A stretch of 64,000 bases of DNA from positions 1,550,001 to 1,614,000 of the forward strand of contig NZ_CP080531.1 in assembly GCF_024746835.1 (NCBI RefSeq). The letters run 5' to 3'. How positions within the stretch are numbered: the stretch's first letter is position 1; each line of letters begins with the position of its first letter. The notes beneath the pieces were generated by a model. It saw only the letters and a list, made by a program, of their open reading frames with translations. It had not been told where the DNA came from and made no database searches. The position numbers and the translations under genes were made by a program. Source of the DNA: Mesorhizobium sp. AR02 (GTDB lineage: Bacteria > Pseudomonadota > Alphaproteobacteria > Rhizobiales > Rhizobiaceae). Below, in pieces: positions 18,965 through 27,141 of the stretch.

Positions 18965-19008
18965 GTATACACAAAAATAGCGTCTAATCCAATAATTTTT
19001 GTATATAC
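18965..19008. promoter_or_regulatory. Inverted repeat upstream of brnTA, candidate BrnA operator
   Basis: GTATACACAAAAAT (18965-18978) and its near-complement ATTTTTGTATATAC (18995-19008) match at 13 of 14 positions across a 16-base spacer. It lies 21 bases before the brnT start in an AT-rich pocket, where an autorepressed promoter is expected. Confidence 0.65.
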
Positions 19009-19044
19009 GATAACTACTCCTAGAATCAAGCTGAGCCGCCGCGA

Positions 19045-20196
19045 TCAGGCGCGCGACGGCGTCTCTTCCAGTTCGGCCGCCTTGGTGCCGATGGTCATCG
19101 CATTGCCGCGCCAGTCGACGGCGCCGCCGAGCCAGCCGCGTGCCCACATGCTTGGAAGTATCAAGTCCCGCGCAATCATCGCCGCGACCATGCGCGGCGA
19201 CAGATACCAGCCCTTGGACCAGGCCAGGGCACATTCCGGAAGATAGAAGGCCGCCAGCACGGCGATGGCCGTCAGCGGCAGGCTGAAGCCGGCGCTTGCC
19301 GCCGCAACCAGCGCAAGCACCAGCGGCACCACCGCGCCGGTCAGGATTTCGGGCGCGAAGAACAGCGGGAAGGTGACGCGGCGCAGGCGCGCCCAGCGGG
19401 CCTGGCGCGACCAGATCTCGCCAAGCCTGCGCCGGCCGAGCGGCTGCTCGAAGGGGGCGGCGACGAGATTGACGCACAGGCCGAGGCTGTTCACCAACTT
19501 GGTCGCGGCGGCGTCCTCGGCGATTTCGGCGGCCAGCGCACGGATGCCGCCATTGGCATCCAGCATCGGCTTGTTCCACAACATGCTCTTGCCCTGGGCA
19601 AAGCCGAGGCCGAGCGCCTCGCCGGCATACTGCCAGCGCGCCTGCAGCGTGTTGAGGAAGGCGCATTCGACCTCGGCCCAGAAGCCATCCGGCCGCGAAC
19701 CGATCGGCGTCGAGCAGACAAGACCGGTCTCCGTCCGCCACGCCGCCATCAGATGCTGGATGTAGTCTCTCGGCATCAGCACGTTGGAGTCGGCCAGGAC
19801 GACCCAGTTGTGCCGTGCGGCTTCCCAGCCCTTGACGCAATTGTTGAGCTTGGGATTGGCGCTGACGCGGTCGTCACCGATCAATAGCCGGGCCGGCACT
19901 TTTGGCAAGCGGCCTATGGCAGCGCGGATCAACTTGACCACCGGGTCGTCGGCATGGGCAACGCAGAAGATCAGCTCGTAGCGTGGCCAGTCGAGCGAGA
20001 AGGCGCGCTCCAGCGTCTCCTGCGTGAACGGCTCGACGCCGCGCGACGGTACAACAATCGACACCGGTGGCGATTTGCCGGCTGGCCGTGCAATCGTGGT
20101 GCGCCGTTTCAGTTGTGAAGCCGCGAGCACAATGCTGGCAGCGTTTGAAAGGATAAGAGCAGTCGAAAGCGAGGCGGCTATGAGAGTGAGTTCCAT
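19045..20196 (-). CDS. Ceramide glucosyltransferase-like GT21 glycosyltransferase
   Basis: The 383-residue membrane protein has an N-terminal anchor (MELTLIAASLSTALILSNAA), a GT2/GT21 catalytic domain (VSIVVPSRGVEPF, the VLADSNVLMPRDYI acidic motif, and RQARWARLRR fitting the (Q/R)XXRW signature) and two or three C-terminal membrane segments. Such enzymes add a sugar from a nucleotide donor to ceramide or a diacyl lipid; several rhizobia make glycosylceramides this way. Substrate is not determinable here. The ATG at 20196 starts the anchor; a frame from 20304 adds 36 residues with no family likeness. Confidence 0.75.
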   Translation of the reverse strand: MELTLIAASLSTALILSNAASIVLAASQLKRRTTIARPAGKSPPVSIVVPSRGVEPFTQETLERAFSLDWPRYELIFCVAHADDPVVKLIRAAIGRLPKVPARLLIGDDRVSANPKLNNCVKGWEAARHNWVVLADSNVLMPRDYIQHLMAAWRTETGLVCSTPIGSRPDGFWAEVECAFLNTLQARWQYAGEALGLGFAQGKSMLWNKPMLDANGGIRALAAEIAEDAAATKLVNSLGLCVNLVAAPFEQPLGRRRLGEIWSRQARWARLRRVTFPLFFAPEILTGAVVPLVLALVAAASAGFSLPLTAIAVLAAFYLPECALAWSKGWYLSPRMVAAMIARDLILPSMWARGWLGGAVDWRGNAMTIGTKAAELEETPSRA

Positions 20197-20406
20197 CGAG
20201 ATCTGGTCACTCCAGAAAAGACGGCCCGCATCGTGGCCGTTTTCAACAGTTCGACAGAGCGCCGAGTCGCCCGGTTCGTGCACACCACCATTGTCGTGTG
20301 TCACTTAAATGACATTCTTTGCCGGCACCTGCGTTTCAAAGTCAGGCGCGACAAGACGCGCACGTTGACCTGCTCGCCGGGAGCGCCGAAAGGTTCTGTT
20401 TGTTTG

Positions 20407-20474
20407 AGCATGATCTCTGGACAAACGGAAACCCGTTTGTCCGAGAAAACCGGTTCCCACTTTTCGGGATCATG
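20407..20474. repeat. Nested palindromic repeat in the apaG leader
   Basis: Outer arms GCATGATC and GATCATGC bracket the unit. Inside is a perfect hairpin GGACAAACGG (20419-20428) with CCGTTTGTCC (20433-20442), then AAAACCGGTT and CCCACTTTTCGGGATCATGC. It ends 24 bases before the apaG start. The form GCATGATC...AAAACCGGTTCCCACTTTT is a widespread rhizobial intergenic element (general knowledge). Apart from it, the region 20197-20498 shows no gene. Confidence 0.75.
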
Positions 20475-20498
20475 CTTGAGATTGTTTTGGAGCCGCTT

Positions 20499-20891
20499 AT
20501 GTACCGCGCCGTCACGCGCAACATCGAAGTGCAGGTCAGGCCCTTCTACCTCGAGGACCGTTCGGATCCTTCCGAGAACCGTTATGTCTGGGGCTATCAG
20601 ATAACGATCGACAACCAGTCGGACGAATTCGTGCAGCTTCTGTCGCGTTATTGGCACATCACCGACGGTGCCGGCCGGGTCGAGGAAGTGCGCGGTCCCG
20701 GCGTCGTCGGCGACCAGCCCGAACTCAATCCCGGCGACAGCTATCAATACACATCCGGCTGCCCGCTCTCGACGCCGTCAGGCATCATGGTCGGGCGCTA
20801 TACGATGCGCAACAAGCGTGGCGAGACCTTCGACATCGCCATCCCGGCGTTTTCGCTGGATCTGCCGGGGACGAGGCGGACGGTGAATTAG
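20499..20891 (+). CDS. apaG: ApaG domain protein (CorD)
   Basis: The 130-residue product is a full-length Apa[65 protein letters not shown], then MVGRYTM. The fold is a fibronectin III-like beta sandwich; ApaG/CorD is linked to Mg/Co efflux phenotypes, with no known catalytic site. The start at 20499 is the family start; 60 extra upstream codons of the open frame fall in the palindromic repeat. It is convergent with hslO over a shared hairpin. Confidence 0.9.
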   Translation: MYRAVTRNIEVQVRPFYLEDRSDPSENRYVWGYQITIDNQSDEFVQLLSRYWHITDGAGRVEEVRGPGVVGDQPELNPGDSYQYTSGCPLSTPSGIMVGRYTMRNKRGETFDIAIPAFSLDLPGTRRTVN

Positions 20892-20893
20892 CG

Positions 20894-20922
20894 TCTTTCT
20901 CCCCGTGAAACGGGGAGAAAGA
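20894..20922. terminator. Bidirectional hairpin between apaG and hslO
   Basis: Thirteen-base perfect arms TCTTTCTCCCCGT (20894-20906) and ACGGGGAGAAAGA (20910-20922) with loop GAA fill the space between two converging genes. The CTCCCCGT-GAA-ACGGGGAG core recurs at 62142-62160, so this is also a dispersed element. Confidence 0.75.
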
Positions 20923-20930
20923 TGCTCCCT

Positions 20931-21938
20931 TTACTGCGCCGCGAATTCCGCCGGGTCGAAGTCGTACTGCTTCGAGCAGAATTCGCAGGCGACGTGGATG
21001 CCGCCATCCTCGGTGCTGTCCTTGATCTCCTGCGCGGAGAAACCCTCGAGGATGCCGCGGATCTTGTCCCTGGAGCACGAGCACTGGTCGGCGACGGGGA
21101 CGCCACCGAAGACGCGCACGCCATGCTCGTGGAACAGGCGATAGAGCAGCCGTTCGGCGCCGATGGTCGGATCGATCAGTTCGGTCGGCTCGATGGTGCC
21201 GAGCAGCGCCAGCAACTCCTGCCAGGAATTGTCCGTGGGATCGTGGATCTCCTCACGCGGATCGCCATCGCCGCCCGGCAGGTCCGGAACGCGCATGCGC
21301 TCAGGTGACTGCGGCAGGAACTGCGCCAGGATGCCACCGGCACGCCACTGTTCGCGCGCACCGCCAGGGCCGGGCGTCAACAGCTTGGCGACCGAGAGCC
21401 TGATATCCGTCGGGATCTGTTCCGACTGACGGAAATAGGTGCGCGCCGCGTCCTCCAGCGTCTCGCCGTCGAGCTGGACGATGCCCTGATAGCGTTGCGT
21501 ATGGGCGCCCTGGTCGATGGTCAGCGCCAGCACGCCGCTGCCGAGCAGCGTCTGCTGGGACGTTTCGCCGGCCGCGACCAGCGCCTCGAGCCGATCCGCA
21601 TCGAAGCGCGCATAGGCACGCAGCGCCGAGGGCGTGGAGAAATCCGCCACCAGCATGTCGACCGGCCCGTCGGTGCGGGTCTGCAGGATGAATTTGCCCT
21701 CGAATTTGAGCGAGGTGCCGAGCAGCACCGTCAGCACACAGGCTTCCGCCAGCAGGCGGGCAACCGGTTCGGGATAATCGTGGCGGCTGAGGATGGCGTC
21801 GAGCATCGGCCCGAGCTGCACGGTGCGGCCGCGCACGTCGAGCGGGCCGACCTCGAACGGCACGACATGGTCGTCGCCGGCGTAGCCGAACTCGCCGAGT
21901 TTGGGGTGATGTTCAGTCACTTGATGCGTTTCCAACAT
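20931..21938 (-). CDS. hslO: Redox-regulated chaperone Hsp33
   Basis: The 335-residue protein has the Hsp33 N-terminal domain (DDHVVPFEVGPLDVRGRTVQLG) and the four zinc-binding cysteines QCSCSRDK and CEFCSKQ near the C-terminus. Oxidation of these cysteines releases zinc and activates holdase activity in the cytoplasm. The ATG at 21938 follows GGAGC; an in-frame start at 21989 adds 17 residues unlike the family. It follows argF after 153 bases that contain a short tandem repeat, so it may be read with argD-argF. Confidence 0.92.
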   Translation of the reverse strand: MLETHQVTEHHPKLGEFGYAGDDHVVPFEVGPLDVRGRTVQLGPMLDAILSRHDYPEPVARLLAEACVLTVLLGTSLKFEGKFILQTRTDGPVDMLVADFSTPSALRAYARFDADRLEALVAAGETSQQTLLGSGVLALTIDQGAHTQRYQGIVQLDGETLEDAARTYFRQSEQIPTDIRLSVAKLLTPGPGGAREQWRAGGILAQFLPQSPERMRVPDLPGGDGDPREEIHDPTDNSWQELLALLGTIEPTELIDPTIGAERLLYRLFHEHGVRVFGGVPVADQCSCSRDKIRGILEGFSAQEIKDSTEDGGIHVACEFCSKQYDFDPAEFAAQ

Positions 21939-22050
21939 GACAAAGCTCCAGGGCGCGGCCATGCGACCCGGAGAGGCACATGCGTCCAAACGCGCTTGAT
22001 TTGCGTGATGCGGCGCAGATAGGCATCGCGCCCCCGCAGATCAAGCGCCC

Positions 22051-22108
22051 CGACACTTCAAGCGTCCCGACACGTCAAGCACCAAGACACGTCAAGCACC
22101 AAGACACC
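22051..22108. repeat. 17-bp tandem repeat at the 3' end of argF
   Basis: Three consecutive 17-base units (22051-22067, 22068-22084, 22085-22101; core CGACACGTCAAGCACCA) and a partial fourth run into the argF coding end. The argF stop codon lies in the third unit. The first unit differs from the second at four positions; the second and third differ at one. Confidence 0.75.
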
Positions 22109-23003
22109 AGGCGAGCACCGCCTTCTGGGCGTGGAGCCGGTTCTCGGCTTCGTCGAAGACCACCGAATGCGGGCCGTCGATAACCTCGTCGGTCACTTCC
22201 TCGCCGCGATGCGCCGGCAGGCAGTGCATGAACAGCGCGTCCGGCTTGGCATGCGCCATCAGCTTGGCATTGACCTGGTAGGGCGAGAACACGTTGTGAC
22301 CGCGGGCGCGATGCTCCTGGCCCATCGATACCCAGCAGTCGGTCACGATGCAGTCGGCCTGGTCGACGGCTTCCTCGGGCGAGCGGGTGAAATGCAGCTT
22401 GCCGCCATGCGCCTTGGACCAGTCAATATGCTTCTGCGCCGGCTCGCTGCCTTCGGGCACGGCGACGTTGAGGTTGAAGCGGAACCGCGCCGAGGCTTCG
22501 AGCAGCGAGTGCAGCACATTGTTGCCATCGCCGGTCCAGGCAATGGTTTTGCCGGCCACCGGACCACGATGCTCTTCGAAGGTCATGATGTCGGCCATCA
22601 GCTGGCAGGGATGGGTGTCGTCCGTCAGTCCGTTGATCACCGGAACCGTGGCGTTCTCGGTCAGTTCCAGCAGCCGCTCATGCGAGGTGGTGCGGATCAT
22701 GATCGCGTCGACATACCGCGACAGCACCTTGGCGGTGTCGGCGATGGTTTCGGAGCGGCCGAGCTGCATTTCGGTGCCGGTCAGCATGATGGTCTCGCCG
22801 CCAAGCTGGCGCATGCCGACGTCGAAGGAGACGCGTGTTCGCGTCGACGGCTTGTCGAAGATCATCGCCAGCACCTTGCCTTCGAGCGGCCTGGTCCGCT
22901 CGCCGGCCTTGAGGCGCGCCTTTCGCACCACCGCGTCGTCCAGCATGAAGCGCAGGTCGCCCTCGGAAACGGTGGAAAGATCGGTGAAATGGCGAACTGA
23001 CAT
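22092..23003 (-). CDS. argF: Ornithine carbamoyltransferase
   Basis: The 303-residue enzyme makes citrulline from ornithine and carbamoyl phosphate. Seen motifs: [15 protein letters not shown] (carbamoyl phosphate site STRTR), [11 protein letters not shown] (HPCQ), [12 protein letters not shown], and the ornithine-site segment [12 protein letters not shown]. The start at 23003 gives the usual length; a longer frame to 23066 would overlap argD. It lies 16 bases after argD and is surely co-transcribed. Its 3' end lies within a 17-bp tandem repeat. Confidence 0.95.
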   Translation of the reverse strand: MSVRHFTDLSTVSEGDLRFMLDDAVVRKARLKAGERTRPLEGKVLAMIFDKPSTRTRVSFDVGMRQLGGETIMLTGTEMQLGRSETIADTAKVLSRYVDAIMIRTTSHERLLELTENATVPVINGLTDDTHPCQLMADIMTFEEHRGPVAGKTIAWTGDGNNVLHSLLEASARFRFNLNVAVPEGSEPAQKHIDWSKAHGGKLHFTRSPEEAVDQADCIVTDCWVSMGQEHRARGHNVFSPYQVNAKLMAHAKPDALFMHCLPAHRGEEVTDEVIDGPHSVVFDEAENRLHAQKAVLAWCLGA

Positions 23004-23019
23004 CAGCAATATTCCGGAA

Positions 23020-24219
23020 TTACTTCGCGGCGGCCACGGCGATGGCATCCGCCAGGCCTTTGGCACCGGCGCGGATGCGGTTGAGCGCTTCGTGGATCTC
23101 GGCGTCGGTGACGGTGAGCGGCGGCAACAGGCGGATGACGTTGTCGCCGGCCGGAACCGCCAGCAAGTGCTGGTCGCGCAGCGCCATGTTCACCTTGGTG
23201 TTGGGCATGGCGCATTTGAGGCCAAGCATCAGGCCGGTGCCCCTGATGCCTTCGATGACATCGGGAAACTCGTCGGCGACCGCCGCCAGACCTTGCTTCA
23301 TCAGCAATGCCTTGCGCTGGACGTCTTCGAGGAAACCGTCTTCCAGCACCACGTCGAGCACGGCATTGCCGACCGCCATCGCCAGCGGGTTGCCGCCGAA
23401 CGTCGTGCCGTGCACGCCCGCCGTCATGCCGACAGCCGCCTCGTCGGTTGCAAGGCAGGCGCCCATCGGGAAGCCGCCGCCAATACCCTTGGCGATCGCC
23501 ATGATGTCAGGCGTGACACCTGACCATTCATGCGCGAACAGCTTGCCGGTACGACCAATGCCGCACTGGACTTCGTCATAGATCAACAGCAGGCCGTGCT
23601 GGTCGCAGAGCTGGCGCAGCCGCTTCAACGATTGTGTCGGCACCGGGCGGATGCCGCCCTCGCCCTGCACCGGTTCGATCAGGATCGCGGCGGTCTCCGG
23701 CGTGATCGCCTTCTCGGCGGCATCGATGTCGTCGAAGCCGACCTGGTCGAAGCCTTCGACCTTGGGACCGAAGCCTTCGAGGTATTTGTACTGGCCGCCG
23801 GCCGCGATGGTCGCCAGCGTGCGGCCATGGAAGGCGCCTTCGAAGGTGATGACGCGGAAGCGCTCGGGATGGCCCTTGACGAAGTGGTAGCGCCGCGCCG
23901 TCTTGATCGCGCATTCCAGCGCCTCGGCGCCGGAATTGGTGAAGAACACCTTGTCGGCGAAGGTGGCATCGGCCAGACGCTCGCCAAGCCGGCTCTGCCC
24001 CGGAATCTCGTAGAGATTGGAGACGTGCCAGAGTTTTGCCGCCTGCTCGGTGAGAGCCGCGACCAGATGCGGATGGCTGTGGCCGAGCGAATTGACCGCG
24101 ATACCGCCGGCGAAATCGAGATATCGCTCGCCCTTGTCGGTAACCAGCCAGGTGCCTTCCCCGTGGTCGAAGGCCAGGGGTGCGCGAGCAAAGGTCTCGT
24201 AAAGCGCCGAACCGCTCAT
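23020..24219 (-). CDS. argD: Acetylornithine aminotransferase
   Basis: The 399-residue class III PLP aminotransferase turns N-acetylglutamate semialdehyde into N-acetylornithine. It shows [17 protein letters not shown], the PLP-Asp region [15 protein letters not shown], and the PLP lysine in [16 protein letters not shown]. It is the first gene of argD-argF(-hslO). An intrinsic-terminator-like hairpin (24247-24269) lies 27 bases before the start, which suggests leader attenuation. Confidence 0.93.
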   Translation of the reverse strand: MSGSALYETFARAPLAFDHGEGTWLVTDKGERYLDFAGGIAVNSLGHSHPHLVAALTEQAAKLWHVSNLYEIPGQSRLGERLADATFADKVFFTNSGAEALECAIKTARRYHFVKGHPERFRVITFEGAFHGRTLATIAAGGQYKYLEGFGPKVEGFDQVGFDDIDAAEKAITPETAAILIEPVQGEGGIRPVPTQSLKRLRQLCDQHGLLLIYDEVQCGIGRTGKLFAHEWSGVTPDIMAIAKGIGGGFPMGACLATDEAAVGMTAGVHGTTFGGNPLAMAVGNAVLDVVLEDGFLEDVQRKALLMKQGLAAVADEFPDVIEGIRGTGLMLGLKCAMPNTKVNMALRDQHLLAVPAGDNVIRLLPPLTVTDAEIHEALNRIRAGAKGLADAIAVAAAK

Positions 24220-24246
24220 TATATGCGTCTCCGGTACCGGAAAATC

Positions 24247-24269
24247 AAAAAAGCCGCCAAAGCGGCGGC
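24247..24269 (-). terminator. Terminator-like hairpin in the argD leader
   Basis: On the minus strand GCCGCC-GCTTT-GGCGGC is followed by six Ts, 27 bases before the argD ATG. No minus-strand gene lies upstream (gcrA is divergent), so it can only act on the argD transcript itself or end a short leader RNA. A 38-codon frame (24245-24361) with five Arg in its first twelve codons ends at this hairpin, but it has no visible ribosome site. Confidence 0.55.
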
Positions 24270-24397
24270 CTTGTGCGGCTTATCGTGTTTTTCGGCCATG
24301 AAGTCAACGAAAACGTCGCGTAGTGGCGCGCGATAAGCCCCCTAACTCGACGCCGGCTCATGAGCGACCGGGCAAGTTGGGGAAAACCGAAAAAACC

Positions 24398-24544
24398 GAT
24401 TCGTGTTGCCCCTGGGACTCTTGTCACCGAGTCAGCGCATAAGGTAATTGTAGTCGAGAAATAACTAGATTTCGTGCGGCGGACCTAATCACCAGATATA
24501 TGTGGTGTCTGCCCCAGCAAGGTTGCTGGGTCGGGAAGGGATTC
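24398..24544. promoter_or_regulatory. Four GANTC (CcrM) sites upstream of gcrA
   Basis: GATTC 24398-24402, GACTC 24416-24420, GAGTC 24429-24433 and GATTC 24540-24544 lie within 150 bases before gcrA in the divergent argD-gcrA gap. CcrM methylates GANTC, and GcrA acts at promoters with methylated sites in alphaproteobacteria, so autoregulation tied to replication is plausible. Confidence 0.5.
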
Positions 24545-24576
24545 CGATTGCGCACGGTTAGCAGGAGCGCGGTCTC

Positions 24577-25098
24577 ATGAACTGGACTGACGAGCGGGTT
24601 GAACTTCTCAGGAAACTCTGGTCGGAGGGTCTGAGCGCAAGCCAGATTGCTGCCCAGCTTGGAGGGGTGAGCCGCAATGCCGTCATCGGCAAGGTGCACC
24701 GGCTGAAGCTGTCGGGCCGTGGCCGTGCAACGGCGACGCCGGCACGCCAGAAGAAGACGGCTCAGGGATCGACCGTCCAGAAATCGGTGGCGCGCGCCGC
24801 AAGCACGGCACGCCACGTCACGACTTCGATCGGCGCGACGGCCTTGCAAACGCAGTTCGACACCGAACCGGTGACACGCCATCATTACATCCGCCCGGTC
24901 GAGAACGTCGTGGTGCCGATCTCACGGCATCTGCAGCTCGTCGAGCTGACCGAGCGCACCTGCAAATGGCCGAACGGCGATCCGCTGTCGGAGGACTTCA
25001 ATTTCTGCGGCAACGAGGCCGCCGAAACCGGTCCGTATTGCAAATATCACGCCCGCGTGGCCTTCCAGCCGGCAGCGGAGCGGAGGCGGAATCGCTGA
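24577..25098 (+). CDS. gcrA: Cell-cycle regulator GcrA
   Basis: The 173-residue product starts MNWTDERVELLRKLWSEGLSASQIAAQLGGVSRNAVIGKVHRLKL, the GcrA DNA-binding domain. A variable basic linker follows, then a conserved C-terminal region (LVELTERTCKWPNGDP, FCGNEAAETGPYCKYHARVAFQP) that contacts RNA polymerase sigma70. GcrA activates cell-cycle genes at promoters marked by GANTC methylation. It is divergent from argD and convergent with corA over the TGCCCTAC array. Confidence 0.95.
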   Translation: MNWTDERVELLRKLWSEGLSASQIAAQLGGVSRNAVIGKVHRLKLSGRGRATATPARQKKTAQGSTVQKSVARAASTARHVTTSIGATALQTQFDTEPVTRHHYIRPVENVVVPISRHLQLVELTERTCKWPNGDPLSEDFNFCGNEAAETGPYCKYHARVAFQPAAERRRNR

Positions 25099-25104
25099 AG
25101 GGAA

Positions 25105-25194
25105 TAGGGCAGTAGGGCAGTATGTTTTGAACTGCGCTGGTGAGTGCCCCATCTTGCCCTACTGCCCTACTGCCCTACTGCCCTACTGCCCTAC
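25105..25194. repeat. TGCCCTAC tandem array with inverted copies
   Basis: Five head-to-tail TGCCCTAC units occupy 25155-25194. At 25105-25122 the reverse complement occurs twice (TAGGGCAG TAGGGCAG TA). The two blocks can pair into a long hairpin across 32 bases. It lies between the converging gcrA and corA and ends five bases before the corA stop. Confidence 0.85.
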
Positions 25195-25198
25195 TGCT

Positions 25199-26206
25199 TC
25201 ACAGCCACCCATTCTTGCGGAACCGCCAGTAGAGAAACGTGCAGATCGCCGCGATGGTGGCCAGCACAATCGGGTAGCCGTATTCCATCTTCAGTTCCGG
25301 CATGTCGGTGAAGTTCATGCCGTAAATGCCTGCGAATGCCGTCGGCACGGCCAAAATGGCCGCCCAGGAGGCGAGTTTCTTCGAGATCGCCGTTTCCTGG
25401 CTCTGGCCGACCAGCAGGCTGGCCTCGAACGCGAACGCCAGAACCTCGCGCAAACTGTCGATCTTTTCCTGGACGGTGCGGATGTGGTCGGTCACGTCGC
25501 GGAACAGCGGATGCATGGCTGAATGAATTTGCGGCAGGTCGGCGCTGGTCAGCCGGCGGCAGACCTCCACCAGCGGAAGTGCTGCATTGCGCAGGCGCAG
25601 GAGATCGCGGCGCAGCATGTAGAGCCGCTCGATATCGGGGCCGGTCATCGGCTTCAAAAGGACCTTGTCCTCGATCGCCTCGACCTCGTCCTCGATCTGT
25701 TCGAGCACGGGCATGTAGTTGTCGACGATGAAGTCGAGAATGGCATAGAGGACGAAATCCTCACCCTTGGCCAGCGAATGCGGGCAGCTTTCCCAGTGCT
25801 GACGCACGGCGGCGTAGGAGGTCGACGGGCCATGCCTGACGCTGACGATGTAGCCCGAGCCGACGAACAGATGCGTTTCGCCGAAAGTGACGCGGCCCTC
25901 GATCAGCTGCGCGGTGCGGGCGACGATGAACAGCGCGTCGCCATATTGCTCGATCTTCGGCCGCTGGTGCGGATGCTCGGCATCCTCGATTGCCAACTCA
26001 TGCAGATGGAACTGCGCCTTGACGCGCAGCAGGAGGTCACGGTCAGGTTCGAGCAGCCCGATCCAGACGACGTGACCCGATTTCTTGGCCCATTCGCCGG
26101 CTTCCTCGATCGGAATGTCGGCAATACGCCGCCCCGCCGTGTAGACACTGGAGGCGATGATGCCTGATGTCGGCGCCGCGGGCTTGAACTCTCGAACATA
26201 TTCCAT
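25199..26206 (-). CDS. corA: CorA-family magnesium/cobalt transporter
   Basis: The 335-residue protein has the long cytoplasmic N-terminal funnel domain and two C-terminal membrane helices. The gate signature is YGMNF after the first helix, and the last helix (YPIVLATIAAICTFLYWRF) ends in basic residues. It carries Mg2+ (and Co2+/Ni2+) inward as a pentamer. The start at 26206 follows AGGAGG; the ten-residue extension from 26236 is not family-like. It is a single gene; apaG, tied to the Cor system in enterics, lies 5 kb away. Confidence 0.93.
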   Translation of the reverse strand: MEYVREFKPAAPTSGIIASSVYTAGRRIADIPIEEAGEWAKKSGHVVWIGLLEPDRDLLLRVKAQFHLHELAIEDAEHPHQRPKIEQYGDALFIVARTAQLIEGRVTFGETHLFVGSGYIVSVRHGPSTSYAAVRQHWESCPHSLAKGEDFVLYAILDFIVDNYMPVLEQIEDEVEAIEDKVLLKPMTGPDIERLYMLRRDLLRLRNAALPLVEVCRRLTSADLPQIHSAMHPLFRDVTDHIRTVQEKIDSLREVLAFAFEASLLVGQSQETAISKKLASWAAILAVPTAFAGIYGMNFTDMPELKMEYGYPIVLATIAAICTFLYWRFRKNGWL

Positions 26207-26302
26207 CGCAGCCTCCTGAACGCAGGACCTTTTCAAGGCCTGAGAAGCTTAACGCCGGGATAGTTTAGCGCAATATGATCTAGCGTTCGAGAGGACGAAC
26301 GT

Positions 26303-27028
26303 TCATTTCACCGGAAGCGGCGCCGAAAGGCTGATCTTGTCCGTCTTGTCGCCCTTCGGCCGGTCGGCCGGCATCTGGTCACCGGTGACGATGTAGTAGA
26401 TGGTCTCGGCGATGTTGGTGGCATGATCGCCGATGCGCTCGATGTTCTTGGCGCAGAACAGCAGATGCGTGCAGGGCGTGATGTTGCGCGGATCTTCCAT
26501 CATGTAGGTCAGCAATTCGCGAAACAGCGACGTGTACATGGCATCGATCTGGTCGTCGCGGTCGCGCACGAAGCCGATCTTGTCGACCGAACGCGACGCG
26601 TAGACGTCGAGAACTTCCTTGAGCTGGGTCAGCGCCAAATTGGCCAGGGCCTCCAGGCCGCGGAACAGGCTGGTCGGCTGGCGGCCGTCGGTGACGGCGA
26701 CCACCCGCTTGGCGACGTTCTTGCCGAGGTCGCCGACCCGTTCGAGGTCGGCGGAAATACGGATGGCGCCGACGATCTCGCGCAGATCCGTCGCCATTGG
26801 CTGGCGCTTGGCAATGATGATGATCGCCTTGTCGTCGATCTCGCGCTGCCCTTCATCAAGCACGGCGTCGTCGCGAATGACCTTCTGGGCAAGTCCCGGA
26901 TCGGCATTGACGAGAGCGGCGACCGCCTGCTCGACCATGCGCTCGGCATGGCCGCCCATCGCGGCGATGCGCTTCGACAGATATTTCAGCTCCTCGTCAT
27001 AGGCGCTCATTATGTGCACGGACTGCAT
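26303..27028 (-). CDS. phoU: Phosphate-signalling protein PhoU
   Basis: The 241-residue all-helical protein contains two PhoU repeats with the metal-binding pattern EGQREIDDKAIIIIAKRQPMATDLREIVGAIRISADLERVGD and, in the second half, FCAKNIERIGDHATNIAE. It links the Pst transporter to the PhoR kinase and represses the Pho response when phosphate is plentiful. The start at 27028 follows GGAAGG. It lies 113 bases after phoR, with no pst genes between. Confidence 0.93.
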   Translation of the reverse strand: MQSVHIMSAYDEELKYLSKRIAAMGGHAERMVEQAVAALVNADPGLAQKVIRDDAVLDEGQREIDDKAIIIIAKRQPMATDLREIVGAIRISADLERVGDLGKNVAKRVVAVTDGRQPTSLFRGLEALANLALTQLKEVLDVYASRSVDKIGFVRDRDDQIDAMYTSLFRELLTYMMEDPRNITPCTHLLFCAKNIERIGDHATNIAETIYYIVTGDQMPADRPKGDKTDKISLSAPLPVK

Positions 27029-27141
27029 GGATGAATGCCTTCCCACGGGTTCTTGATCTTGAGTCGTTTCCTCGAATCCCCGCTGATACGCTAGCCGGAT
27101 GACAGAAAAAAGAAACGGTCCCGTGGAAAACTAGGGCGTTA

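Noticed and set aside
25155..25194. Possible CRISPR-like array
   Set aside because: Units are eight bases and contiguous with no spacers, so it is a simple tandem repeat.
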